10,841 bases of DNA from JAJFUB01 sp964622325. GTDB taxonomy: Bacteria; Armatimonadota; Zipacnadia; Zipacnadales; UBA11051. The number at the start of each line of letters is the position of its first letter. Position 1 is the first letter of the stretch. Shown here piece by piece: positions 1 through 6,964 of this stretch. The notes under the pieces are model-generated. The model did no database searches, was not told the DNA's origin, and worked only from the letters and a program-made list of their open reading frames with translations. Position numbers and translations under genes: made by a program. The DNA is taken from assembly GCA_964622325.1 (NCBI GenBank), contig CAZUOJ010000119.1, positions 1 to 10,841 on the forward strand, in the 5' to 3' direction.

Positions 1-659
1 CGATTTTGGCGGCCATCCTGTTCCCGGTCTTTGCGCGAGCGCGGGAGAAAGCCCGCCAGTCGTCCTGTCTTTCTAATCTGAAGCAGTTGATGCTGGGCAT
101 GATGCAGTATGTGCAGGATTATGATGAGAAGTTCCCCAACACTTTATGGGGCGAGGGCAATTCGGGTGTTTCCGGGTCCGTCCGGTGGTGGGTTGCCATT
201 TATCCTTATGTGCGCAATGTGCAGGTCTATGAATGTCCGAGCAATGGCAGTACTCGTTCTGTGTGGTCGAATTGGCTGTCGCCTCCCTTTGATGTGAGCC
301 CGCTGAGAATCAATTACGGGTATAATGAGCTGATTGGCAATGTCAGTGGCGGGCTGAAGCTGGGCAATCTGGGCTTCCCGGCGGAGACACTGGTAATGGC
401 GGATTGCACGAGTCTGTGGATTGGCGGCTATTGGAGTGCGACGGATCGTTCGTATCTGCGCCGCGTGGGCTGGGCGCGCGGCGGCTATGCCTGCGGGTGC
501 CCGCCTCCTGATACCTTGCCCGATGACTCCTACACGCTGCACAACGGCGGCTCCAATCTGGGCTTCGCGGATGGGCATTGTAAATGGATGCGCTCCACGG
601 CTATCCGCACGCGAATGGGTGGCGGCAGCCTGCGTTATTATGATACAGAGTGGAATTAA
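1..659 (+). CDS. DUF1559-type type II pilin-like protein, 5' truncated by window edge
   Basis: The reading frame is open to the window edge and the first in-window codons read ILAAILFPVFARAREKARQ, the second half of a type IV/type II prepilin N-terminal helix. The cleavage motif (GFTLIELL-like) must lie just upstream, so the TTG at 6 is not the real start. The rest is a globular pilin head with Cys residues in the CxC region, and it ends with an H-x9-DG motif (HNGG...FADGH), the hallmark of the DUF1559/SBP_bac_10 pilin-like family. Such proteins are abundant in Planctomycetes and Armatimonadota, and the FPVFARAREKARQ continuation is typical of the latter. The likely role is a secreted pseudopilin or surface protein processed by prepilin peptidase; the specific function is unknown. 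The stop at 657-659 is followed by a strong terminator, so it is the last gene of its transcript. Family assignment is confident. Confidence 0.9.
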   Translation, partial: ILAAILFPVFARAREKARQSSCLSNLKQLMLGMMQYVQDYDEKFPNTLWGEGNSGVSGSVRWWVAIYPYVRNVQVYECPSNGSTRSVWSNWLSPPFDVSPLRINYGYNELIGNVSGGLKLGNLGFPAETLVMADCTSLWIGGYWSATDRSYLRRVGWARGGYACGCPPPDTLPDDSYTLHNGGSNLGFADGHCKWMRSTAIRTRMGGGSLRYYDTEWN

Positions 660-668
660 TTTTGCAGC

Positions 669-719
669 CCAGGCGCGCTTGGAACGGCTCTGTATAAGCT
701 TTGTTCCATAATAGCCTGG
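669..719 (+). other. Nested inverted repeat in the 3' untranslated region of the pilin gene
   Basis: An outer pair CCAGGC (669-674) / GCCTGG (714-719) encloses an inner pair TGGAAC (680-685) / GTTCCA (703-708). The two stems are separated by a symmetric 5+5-nt internal loop, with a 17-nt apical loop. This could fold in RNA between the pilin stop codon and the terminator. There is no T-tract, so it is not a terminator. Its function is unknown and a chance occurrence cannot be excluded. Confidence 0.35.
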
Positions 720-740
720 ACATTGGGAAATATTAAAAAC

Positions 741-780
741 AAAAGCCCTCTTAAGAAAAAAAGAGGGCTTTTTTCTTTTT
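741..780 (+). terminator. Rho-independent terminator after the pilin gene
   Basis: A perfect 12-bp stem is formed by AAAAGCCCTCTT (741-752) and AAGAGGGCTTTT (761-772), with an 8-nt A-rich loop. The right arm runs into a T-rich tail (769-780, one C). The A-tract on the left arm means it may also work on the minus strand. It separates the pilin transcript from the fucosidase downstream and shows that the fucosidase reading frame cannot sensibly start upstream of about 780. Confidence 0.92.
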
Positions 781-882
781 ACATCTCTGAGCAACAGGAG
801 GCAAAAAATCTGGCAAGAAGCAGGGAATGTCGCGGGGGGAAGGAAAAACATATTTCTGGATTCAGCGAAACAATCGGCGAAA

Positions 883-890
883 GAGGAGGG
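883..890 (+). promoter_or_regulatory. Shine-Dalgarno site that sets the start of the first fucosidase
   Basis: GAGGAGGG lies 9-10 nt upstream of the ATG at 900. The frame is open back to 723, but that extension crosses the terminator hairpin and has no domain similarity, so this site decides the start. Confidence 0.8.
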
Positions 891-899
891 CCGCCATTA

Positions 900-2657
900 A
901 TGGGAAAACAGGGCAAGCCACAGAGCAAAGAAGAGGTGTTGCGGTGGTTTCAGGAAGCGAAATTCGGAATGTTTATCCATTGGGGCATTTACGCGCTTTT
1001 GGGGAAGGGGGAGTGGATACGGAATGTGGGGCAAATTCCCGATGAGGAGTATCAAAAATTAGCGAAAAAGTTCAATCCCACGAAATTTGATCCGGATGCC
1101 TGGGCAGCGCTGGCCAAAGAAGCCGGAATGAAATATATGGTCGTCACGAGCAAACATCATGACGGCTTCTGTATGTGGGACACGCAGACAACGGATTACA
1201 AAGTCACAAACACGCCGTACGGGCGCGATGTGCTGGCGATGCTGCACGAGGCCTTTGAAAAGCAGGGCATCCGCGTGGGCTATTATTTTTCCATCATGGA
1301 CTGGCATCATCCGGATTATTTGCCCCGCCTGGACTGGGAAAAGCCTTTTCGGCCCGAAGAAGGGGCGAATCTGGAACGTTTTGTGAAATATATGCAGGCC
1401 CAAATCAAGGAGCTGGTGGCGCGCGATCCGTTTGTGTTGTGGTACGACGGCGGCTGGATGAATCCGCCCGAAGCCTATCACGCCCAGGAAACAAATGCGA
1501 TGGTGCGGCGAATGAATCCCGATATCCTCATCAACGATCGGGCCTTCACCAAAGAAGACATCACGACGCCCGAGCAACGCATTCCGCCGACAGGGATGAA
1601 GGATGAAAACGGCCAGCCGCTCGTGTGGGAAGCCTGCATCACGATGACAAGCCACTGGTGGGGCTACGATAAATATGAAAAGAATTACAAGAGCGCGGAG
1701 TTTTTAATCCGTATGCTGATTGACATTGTTTCCAAGGGGGGCAATCTCTTGCTCAATGTGGGGCCCAAGCCCGATGGGACGATCCAGAAGGAATTTGTGG
1801 ATCGGCTGCGCGCGATTGGGAAATGGATGCGGCATTACGGGGAGGCGATTTATGGCACGACAGCCAGTCCGTTTAATCTTTTGCCTTTCTACGGCCGCGT
1901 CACGACAAAGGGCGATACGCTGTATGTGCATATTTTTGAATGGCCGGCGGATTTGACGATTCGGCTTCCCAATTTGCTGAATGAAATCACACAGGCGAGC
2001 CTGCTCAAGCCCCAGCGCGGCGAAAAAGGAACGCCGGCGCAGGGCTGCGAGCGAGTGCCGCTGGAAGCAAGGCGGGAGGGGCCTGATTGGCTCCTGCGCT
2101 TGCCGCCGCGGGCGCCAGATAAGGTCGCATCGGTGCTGGAAGTAAAGCTGGACAGCGCGCCGCGGGTGGAGCCGCTAATCATTCGGCCGGATGTCCGCGG
2201 CATAGTGCATTTGCCGGCGCTGTATGGATTTCTGGAGGGGCCCCATGGGCAGCGGATTAGCTTCGAAAGCCGGGAGGGGATTGTCCATGCCGGGAACTGG
2301 TATCGGCCGCCCGACAGCATTGAATGGGAATTCACTTTGCCGCAGGGCGGAATCTATAAAGTGGTGGTGGAGGGGGCCGTGCAGCAGGGGGGCAGTGAAA
2401 TTGAAATGTATGTGAATGGCCAAACAGCGCCGCGGCTGGCGCCTAATGGGCTGCCCTTTAGCAGCGGGGACGGGGGCATGATAGGCAGCGCCGCGCATAT
2501 CTTCAAAACGCGCAGCACGAAAGGCCTCTTCAAGCGGCAAACTATCGGCAGCGTAAAGCTGAAGAGGGGGCCCAATAAGCTCAAATTCGTGCTCAAAAGC
2601 GTCAAGGGAGACAGGGCGATGGATTTGCGGAGCGTAGAGCTTATCCCCGTGAAGTAG
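900..2657 (+). CDS. Alpha-L-fucosidase, glycoside hydrolase family 29
   Basis: The protein is 585 residues and is predicted to hydrolyse alpha-L-fucosyl linkages by a retaining mechanism. Residues about 13-330 are the GH29 barrel: KFGMFIHWGIY with H27, GEW with W39, SKHHDGF with H86/H87, WYDGG with the expected nucleophile D183, and the family block NLLLNVGPKPDG. E225 in TPEQ, 42 residues after the nucleophile, is my candidate acid/base; E244 in WEAC is an alternative, since this residue is poorly conserved in GH29. Residues about 418-585 form a C-terminal beta-rich region that resembles carbohydrate-binding beta-sandwiches. No signal peptide is visible, so it is probably cytoplasmic, which is less usual for a fucosidase acting on polymers. 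The ATG at 900 has a good ribosome site. It is flanked by terminators on both sides and so is probably monocistronic. Exact linkage specificity cannot be read from sequence. Confidence 0.93.
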   Translation: MGKQGKPQSKEEVLRWFQEAKFGMFIHWGIYALLGKGEWIRNVGQIPDEEYQKLAKKFNPTKFDPDAWAALAKEAGMKYMVVTSKHHDGFCMWDTQTTDYKVTNTPYGRDVLAMLHEAFEKQGIRVGYYFSIMDWHHPDYLPRLDWEKPFRPEEGANLERFVKYMQAQIKELVARDPFVLWYDGGWMNPPEAYHAQETNAMVRRMNPDILINDRAFTKEDITTPEQRIPPTGMKDENGQPLVWEACITMTSHWWGYDKYEKNYKSAEFLIRMLIDIVSKGGNLLLNVGPKPDGTIQKEFVDRLRAIGKWMRHYGEAIYGTTASPFNLLPFYGRVTTKGDTLYVHIFEWPADLTIRLPNLLNEITQASLLKPQRGEKGTPAQGCERVPLEARREGPDWLLRLPPRAPDKVASVLEVKLDSAPRVEPLIIRPDVRGIVHLPALYGFLEGPHGQRISFESREGIVHAGNWYRPPDSIEWEFTLPQGGIYKVVVEGAVQQGGSEIEMYVNGQTAPRLAPNGLPFSSGDGGMIGSAAHIFKTRSTKGLFKRQTIGSVKLKRGPNKLKFVLKSVKGDRAMDLRSVELIPVK

Positions 2658-2686
2658 GGAAGCGACGCAGAAGGCGGGACAGACGG

Positions 2687-2718
2687 GGCGCAGGCGAAAA
2701 AGCCTGCGCCTTATTTTT
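2687..2718 (+). terminator. Rho-independent terminator after the first fucosidase
   Basis: A 9-bp perfect stem, GGCGCAGGC (2687-2695) / GCCTGCGCC (2702-2710), with a GAAAAA loop is followed by TTATTTTT. It lies 30 nt after the stop codon at 2657, so the first and second fucosidase genes are probably separate transcription units. Confidence 0.9.
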
Positions 2719-2780
2719 GGAGTGCGAGGAGGGCGGCGAGCAGAGATATTTAGTTATCGGTCACGGTCGAAACAGCTTGG

Positions 2781-2996
2781 GCGGCGGAAAAGAGGCGGCA
2801 GGGGCGCAAAAGGAAGCCAAAGGACGGAAAAAGCGAAGGCGCGAAAAAATAGTTAGGGCACAGAAAAATCGCCCAGGCATGGAAAAAGCTTAGACGCGCC
2901 AAAAAGCCAGGGCGCAAAAAGCCGAGGCGCGGAGAAAAAGCCGACGCGCGGAAAAGGAGGCCGTGCGGCGGCGAAAATGCCAGCAGCAAAGAAAAA
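2781..2996 (+). repeat. Degenerate tandem array: A-tracts every ~18.5 nt separated by GC-rich linkers
   Basis: Twelve A4-A6 tracts begin at 2788, 2808, 2828, 2844, 2864, 2883, 2901, 2916, 2935, 2952, 2974 and 2992, with spacings of 15-22 nt and a mean of 18.5. The linkers are GC-rich variants of GCC-GAGGCGCGG. The clearest run is 2893-2962, where four adjacent units of 16, 15, 19 and 20 nt each carry a GCGC core, an A-tract and a closing GCC. Units vary in length and sequence, so this is an eroded or loosely constrained repeat rather than a recent expansion. Its function is unknown. Confidence 0.6.
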
Positions 2997-3040
2997 CTTA
3001 CGACTAAGATAGAGCAAGAGGCCGTAGCTTTTGCCGGGAG

Positions 3041-3116
3041 AGAAATTTGGAGGAAAGAGTGGCGAAAAAAATTGGAGGGAAAGTGAGCTAAAGAAAGAAT
3101 TGCGGGAAAAAGTGCG
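3041..3116 (+). repeat. Second degenerate repeat, about three purine-rich units of 25-28 nt
   Basis: Three related stretches follow each other: AGAAATTTGGAGGAAAGAGT (from 3041), AAAAAATTGGAGGGAAAGTG (from 3065) and AAAGAATTGCGGGAAAAAGT (from 3094). The TTG cores start at 3047, 3072 and 3100. The similarity (A-run, TTGG, AGGGAAAG, TG) is visible but weak and could in part reflect the strong purine bias. Confidence 0.35.
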
Positions 3117-3184
3117 TAGAAGCACGGCAGAATGGGGCTTAAAAAAAGGCTTTGAGGGCCCTACATTGCGGGGCGAAGCCATCC

Positions 3185-3192
3185 AGGAGGTG
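3185..3192 (+). promoter_or_regulatory. Shine-Dalgarno site of the second fucosidase
   Basis: AGGAGGTG, a near-perfect anti-16S match, sits 5 nt before the ATG at 3198 and fixes this start. Confidence 0.85.
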
Positions 3193-3197
3193 GCGTC

Positions 3198-4916
3198 ATG
3201 ATTGTGCGCAAGCATCTGGATCCGGAGCAAAATTGGTTTCCGCAGGCGCGCTTCGGGATGTTTATCCATTTCGGGCTATACGCGCTTTTGGGGCGCGGGG
3301 AATGGGTGATGTACAATGAAAACATTCCCCGCGAGGAGTATGAGAAGCTCCGGCAACGCTTTAATCCGCGGCGGTTTTGCGCCCGGGAATGGGTCGCCGC
3401 GGCGCAAAAATCGGGCTGCCGTTATATCACCATCACGGCCAAGCATCACGACGGGTTTTGTCTGTTCGACAGTGCGCTGACGGATTATAAAATTACACGG
3501 ACTCCTTTTGGGCGGGATCTCCTCGGGGAGCTCATTGCGGCCTGCCAGGAGGCAGATATGCGGATCTGCCTGTATTATTCGCAGCCGGACTGGCATCATA
3601 AAAATTTTGTCCATCGGCCGAAAGCCTTCAAGGATTGGCCCTACACGCGGCCGGACGATGAGCCCAACTGGCCGGCCTATTTGCGTTATTACATCGGGCA
3701 GGTGCGGGAGCTCTGCACGAATTATGGGCGCATAGATGGGATATGGTTTGATGGGGTGCAGCGCACAGAGCAGGAATGGCAGGGGCGGCGCGTGTATCGG
3801 CTGATTCGCGCTCTGCAGCCCCACGCGGTCGTCAATGATCGCGCCGGCTATGGGGATTTCTTCACGCCAGAACGGACGCTGGCGGAATGGCCCGCCGCGG
3901 CAGGCTATATGGTCGAAGCCTGTCAATCGGTGGCGGAAGCAGCCTGGGGGTATCATCAGGACACAGCGCTGTATTCGGCGGAGGCGTTGCTGGAAGCGCT
4001 TGTAAAAATGGCGGCGGCGAATGGGAATTATCTGTTAAATATAGGGCCCAAGCCAGATGGGACGCTTCCCGAAGAATGGCTGCAGCGATTTTACGACATC
4101 GGGGAATGGCTGGCCAGCCACGGGGAAAGCATTTACGGGACGCAGGGCTGCCCCGGGCAACATGAAAGCGCCACGATGTTATACACGCGGCGCAAAAGGA
4201 AGTTATATTTGCATCTTTTGCAGTGGCCCGGGGCCGATCGGGTGCGGCTGCAACGGCTGCGTGCTGTCCCCGCCTCCGCCCGCCTATTGAAGACAAAACA
4301 GCGGCTGCGGATTGTGGCGGTGGGGAAAGAAGTGGAGCTGCAGGGCCTGCCTTCCCGGGCGCCCAGCTGGGGCGTCAATGTGATTGAAATGACTTTTGCC
4401 ACGGACAAGATGCTGAAGCCGGCTGGGCGTGCCGGGGAAAGGATAGAAGAGGCGCAACTGTGCGTGGCGGAGGGGCCCGAAGTGTATCTGTCGGCAGAAG
4501 GCGCGGGCGTGCGCGGCTTTGGCTTCAAGGGCTATGTGCTGCGCAAGGAGGTGCTGCGGCCGGCGGAATGGCAGCTGGCGCGGCCTGCAGAAGTGGCGAT
4601 TAACGCGTACTGGATGCCCGAACAAACGGCCGAATGGCGTGTGCGTCTGGCAGAGCCTGCAGTGTATCGGGTGGCGGTGCAGCTGGCGTGCCCATCGCCT
4701 TATGAGGGGACGGAATTTGTTCTGGAGGGCGCCGGGCAAAAGCTCCGCGGCGTCGTTCCCGACACAGGAGGGGAAGAACAATTTGCGTCTGTGGAAATCG
4801 GCAGGATAAAATTGCCCGCCGGAGAAACAATGTTGCGGTTGCGTCCCACAAAGCCCAAATATGCTTACTTTTTTGCCCATGTGAAGGGTATACAGCTATG
4901 GCAGGAGGAAAGCTGA
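3198..4916 (+). CDS. Alpha-L-fucosidase, glycoside hydrolase family 29 (second, divergent copy)
   Basis: This 572-residue protein has the same architecture as the fucosidase 540 bp upstream: a GH29 barrel (about 10-325) and a beta-rich C-terminal region (about 400-572). Visible active-site blocks are MFIHFG with H24 (Phe replaces the usual Trp of HWG), GRGEW, AKHHDGF with H83/H84, IWFDG with the expected nucleophile D185, and FTPER with E225, 40 residues later, as candidate acid/base. NYLLNIGPKPDG closes the barrel. The two proteins look roughly 45% identical by eye in the catalytic half and much less in the C-terminus, so they are old paralogues or separately acquired subfamily members, not a recent duplication. 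No signal peptide is visible, so a cytoplasmic location is inferred. The stop codon is one base from the ATG of the next gene, indicating co-translation in an operon. Substrate differences from the first copy are unknown. Confidence 0.92.
   Translation: MIVRKHLDPEQNWFPQARFGMFIHFGLYALLGRGEWVMYNENIPREEYEKLRQRFNPRRFCAREWVAAAQKSGCRYITITAKHHDGFCLFDSALTDYKITRTPFGRDLLGELIAACQEADMRICLYYSQPDWHHKNFVHRPKAFKDWPYTRPDDEPNWPAYLRYYIGQVRELCTNYGRIDGIWFDGVQRTEQEWQGRRVYRLIRALQPHAVVNDRAGYGDFFTPERTLAEWPAAAGYMVEACQSVAEAAWGYHQDTALYSAEALLEALVKMAAANGNYLLNIGPKPDGTLPEEWLQRFYDIGEWLASHGESIYGTQGCPGQHESATMLYTRRKRKLYLHLLQWPGADRVRLQRLRAVPASARLLKTKQRLRIVAVGKEVELQGLPSRAPSWGVNVIEMTFATDKMLKPAGRAGERIEEAQLCVAEGPEVYLSAEGAGVRGFGFKGYVLRKEVLRPAEWQLARPAEVAINAYWMPEQTAEWRVRLAEPAVYRVAVQLACPSPYEGTEFVLEGAGQKLRGVVPDTGGEEQFASVEIGRIKLPAGETMLRLRPTKPKYAYFFAHVKGIQLWQEES
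4903..4908 (+). promoter_or_regulatory. Shine-Dalgarno site inside the end of the second fucosidase gene
   Basis: AGGAGG lies inside the last codons of the fucosidase gene, 9 nt before the ATG at 4918. It supports that start and translational coupling. Confidence 0.8.
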
Positions 4917-4917
4917 A

Positions 4918-6831
4918 ATGAGGCAAAGCACAATCTGGAGTGTGCTGCTATTGGGGCTGTTTTGGGGGCTACAATGCCCTGGCATGGCCCCCGGGCGGCC
5001 GCTGCCGCCCCTGACAGTGCATGATGTGGGCGAATATGCCGCCGTGCCGTGGGAGGATGTCAAAGAGCCCATCGAGCCGGGCTCACGCGCGGAGCGGGTG
5101 CGCGATTTAAATTTTGCCGTGTCCTCGATAAATTTGAGTGGCTTTGAAGGGGAAATCCCCAAAGAGTTTCTGGAGCGCTGGGCAAAAGCGGCGGCGCTGG
5201 GGGCCGCGCAAGGGAAAAAATTTCTGCCCCGCCTTTATTTTTGGGATGGCAATGATCGTTTTGAGGGGCCGCTGCGGGACATCGAAGTCTACTGGCGGCG
5301 GCTGGATCAATTTTTAGGGGCGATGAATTTAGAGCATTTTTATGGGATAGTGCTGGCCGAGGAGAATGTGCCGTATGGCGGCCGGCCCGAAGTGCTGCGG
5401 GAACTGTATCATCGCATCAAAGCCAAATATGATGTGGCGGTGTGGCAATGGTGGACGCCTATGGACCCCGTGCCCTCGGATGGCGGCTGGATCCCGGCCG
5501 ATGGCTGGATTATTGATTTGTATTTGATGCCGAAGGAGCAATTCCGGCGGCATGTGCGCAAATATCTCATCACAGGGCTGCCGCTGGTGATTATGCCCTG
5601 GGCCTCGACAATGTGGGGGGAGCTGTCAGAAGAACAATGGCAGGCCAATCGGGATCAATTAGAGGTGGCCGTGGAATTTAATCTGCCCGTCGCCTTTTTT
5701 TGGGTGCATAAGGAGACCTGCTATTTTGGGGGCCGCCGGGATGCCCACGAGACTCTGCTGGATAAGGTCAATCACTTTGTCTGGAGCTACATTGAGCGCG
5801 TGAAAAAAATCCCCCGGGATTATACGGGCCTGCCCTCGGCGGATTGGGGCGAAGGACGGATATTGGAGCTGGGGCCCGTCGTGGGAGAGCGCTTTGTTTA
5901 TCGGGACGATTTTAGCCGGGAAAAATGTGTGGATGACGCCTGGATGAAGGGCTTTCGGGATCTGATTCTGGATGGGAAGACGCTGCGGGCGCGGGGCTTT
6001 CTGGGCCGCAAGACAAAGGCGGAATTGCTGTATCGCTTCGCCGGCGACTTTTCGGTGCAATATCCCCGGGCTCGCGTGGAAGCGATCCTGCAGCCCCAAT
6101 TGCAGGGGCGTGTGGAGCTGGCGCTATCCCCCGATGGCCGCGACTGGCCCGTGGCCGCCGCCACTAAAGGAAAATCCCAGCTTCTGGAGCTGTCTTCGGC
6201 GGGGAATCCGAAATTTGCTTCCTGTCGGGAGTTATGGCTGCGCGTCCGGCTGACAGGGGAGGCAGGGGATAAGGAAAATCCGCCGTGCCAGATTGATAAT
6301 CTGGAGCTCAGCGGCCGGATTGTGCCGCCCAAAGATAATCTTGTTTATCTGCGGCCAGGCCCTGCGGGAGAACTTGTATATGAGGACAATTTTGCCACGC
6401 GGAAATATGTGTATACGACAACGCGGACAGGCGACGACAAACTGGAATGGCAAGAGGGCCATCTCGCCGTGCGGCTGCAGCCGGGGGGCGCCGCGCCGGC
6501 GCTCATCTGGCATGTCAAAGCCCCCCGGGCCGTGCAGGAGATAAAAATACAAGCCGTCGGCCGCGCCAATCCTGTATATCTTGCCACGCATTTGTATCTG
6601 GCGGTGTCGCCGGATGGAAAAAGCTGGACGGAGGAAGTCAGCACACAGGGGATGAAAACAAACGTCAGCGGCTGGACGAGCAATCCGCTCGTCATCCATC
6701 TTTCCGGGCGGCCCGAATACAGCGGCGCGCGGGAATTTTATGTGCGGATAAGGCTAGTGGCAGCGGCTCATCATGAAAGACATCCCGCCCTCTCGGGCTA
6801 TCTGGACAGCCTGCATATTTCCGCCCGCTGA
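4918..6831 (+). CDS. Predicted secreted protein: TIM-barrel-like domain plus two 160-residue tandem beta modules
   Basis: I do not recognise a named family for this 637-residue protein. Residues 1-24 look like a Sec signal peptide (R2, hydrophobic stretch 6-18, likely cleavage near MA-PG); C20 is not in a good lipobox. Residues about 60-310 show alternating hydrophobic strands and helices as in a TIM barrel, with polar residues at strand ends: LAEEN (E148/E149), VAVWQWWTP, WIIDLYL (D200), LPLVIMPWAS and FFWVHKE (E266). This is the pattern of a glycoside hydrolase-like barrel, so E148/E149 and E266 are candidate catalytic acids, but this is inference. Residues 325-470 and 485-637 are two copies of one module: FVYRDDF/LVYEDNF, LSPDGRDW/VSPDGKSW, and a closing IDNLELSG/LDSLHISA. 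They are offset by exactly 160 residues at both F332/F492 and S404/S564. They resemble beta-sandwich binding modules. Operon position after a fucosidase suggests work on the same glycan, outside the cytoplasm. Confidence 0.8.
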   Translation: MRQSTIWSVLLLGLFWGLQCPGMAPGRPLPPLTVHDVGEYAAVPWEDVKEPIEPGSRAERVRDLNFAVSSINLSGFEGEIPKEFLERWAKAAALGAAQGKKFLPRLYFWDGNDRFEGPLRDIEVYWRRLDQFLGAMNLEHFYGIVLAEENVPYGGRPEVLRELYHRIKAKYDVAVWQWWTPMDPVPSDGGWIPADGWIIDLYLMPKEQFRRHVRKYLITGLPLVIMPWASTMWGELSEEQWQANRDQLEVAVEFNLPVAFFWVHKETCYFGGRRDAHETLLDKVNHFVWSYIERVKKIPRDYTGLPSADWGEGRILELGPVVGERFVYRDDFSREKCVDDAWMKGFRDLILDGKTLRARGFLGRKTKAELLYRFAGDFSVQYPRARVEAILQPQLQGRVELALSPDGRDWPVAAATKGKSQLLELSSAGNPKFASCRELWLRVRLTGEAGDKENPPCQIDNLELSGRIVPPKDNLVYLRPGPAGELVYEDNFATRKYVYTTTRTGDDKLEWQEGHLAVRLQPGGAAPALIWHVKAPRAVQEIKIQAVGRANPVYLATHLYLAVSPDGKSWTEEVSTQGMKTNVSGWTSNPLVIHLSGRPEYSGAREFYVRIRLVAAAHHERHPALSGYLDSLHISAR

Positions 6832-6932
6832 CAATAAAAGCGCAAAGGACGGGGGCTCCCTTTTCGGCAAGCCGCTCCAAAAGCTCCCCACAAGAGGATT
6901 AGTCAGTGAAGCCCCTGCAAAAAGAATGCCTT

Positions 6933-6961
6933 GGGCGGGGCAGATTGATTCTGCCCCGCCC
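6933..6961. terminator. GC-rich hairpin between convergent genes, possible terminator
   Basis: A perfect 12-bp stem pairs 6933-6944 (GGGCGGGGCAGA) with 6950-6961 (TCTGCCCCGCCC) around a TTGAT loop. It lies about 100 nt after the plus-strand stop and about 90 nt after the minus-strand stop. There is no T-tract on the plus side; on the minus strand a T5 run occurs a few bases after the stem. It is probably a shared terminator, better suited to the minus-strand cluster. Confidence 0.5.
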
Positions 6962-6964
6962 CAT

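Larger units (their letters stand above)
2658..3197. other. 540-bp intergenic region, purine-rich, no supported gene
   Basis: Apart from the terminator near its left end, this gap holds no frame that looks like a protein. By hand count, 2761-3180 is about 71% purine on the plus strand. Two minus-strand open frames (2750-2989 and 2853-3269) are Phe/Leu/Pro/Arg-rich translations of the A-rich repeats and the second runs into the next gene, so I do not call them. Two degenerate tandem arrays are listed separately. No convincing sigma-70 promoter for the downstream gene is visible. Confidence 0.7.

Noticed and set aside
144..851. 235-residue minus-strand open frame opposite the pilin gene
   Set aside because: It is the antisense of a well-supported pilin gene and of the terminator; its composition is typical of an antisense shadow.
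723..899. N-terminal extension of the first fucosidase to a TTG at 723
   Set aside because: It would translate straight through the pilin terminator hairpin, is Lys-rich without domain or signal-peptide character, and a strong ribosome site precedes the ATG at 900.
2781..2996. Phased A-tract DNA bend
   Set aside because: Mean spacing of 18.5 nt with a 15-22 range does not match 10.5 or 21 nt, so coherent curvature is not expected.
2853..3269. 138-residue minus-strand open frame across the purine-rich gap
   Set aside because: Its Phe/Leu/Pro/Arg-rich composition is what the complement of A-rich repeats gives, it runs into the start of the fucosidase gene, and no ribosome site or family motif is visible.
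900..4916. Recent tandem duplication of the fucosidase gene
   Set aside because: The proteins are only about 45% identical by eye in the best region, have unlike C-termini and no shared DNA-level stretches, so the event is old or they were acquired separately.
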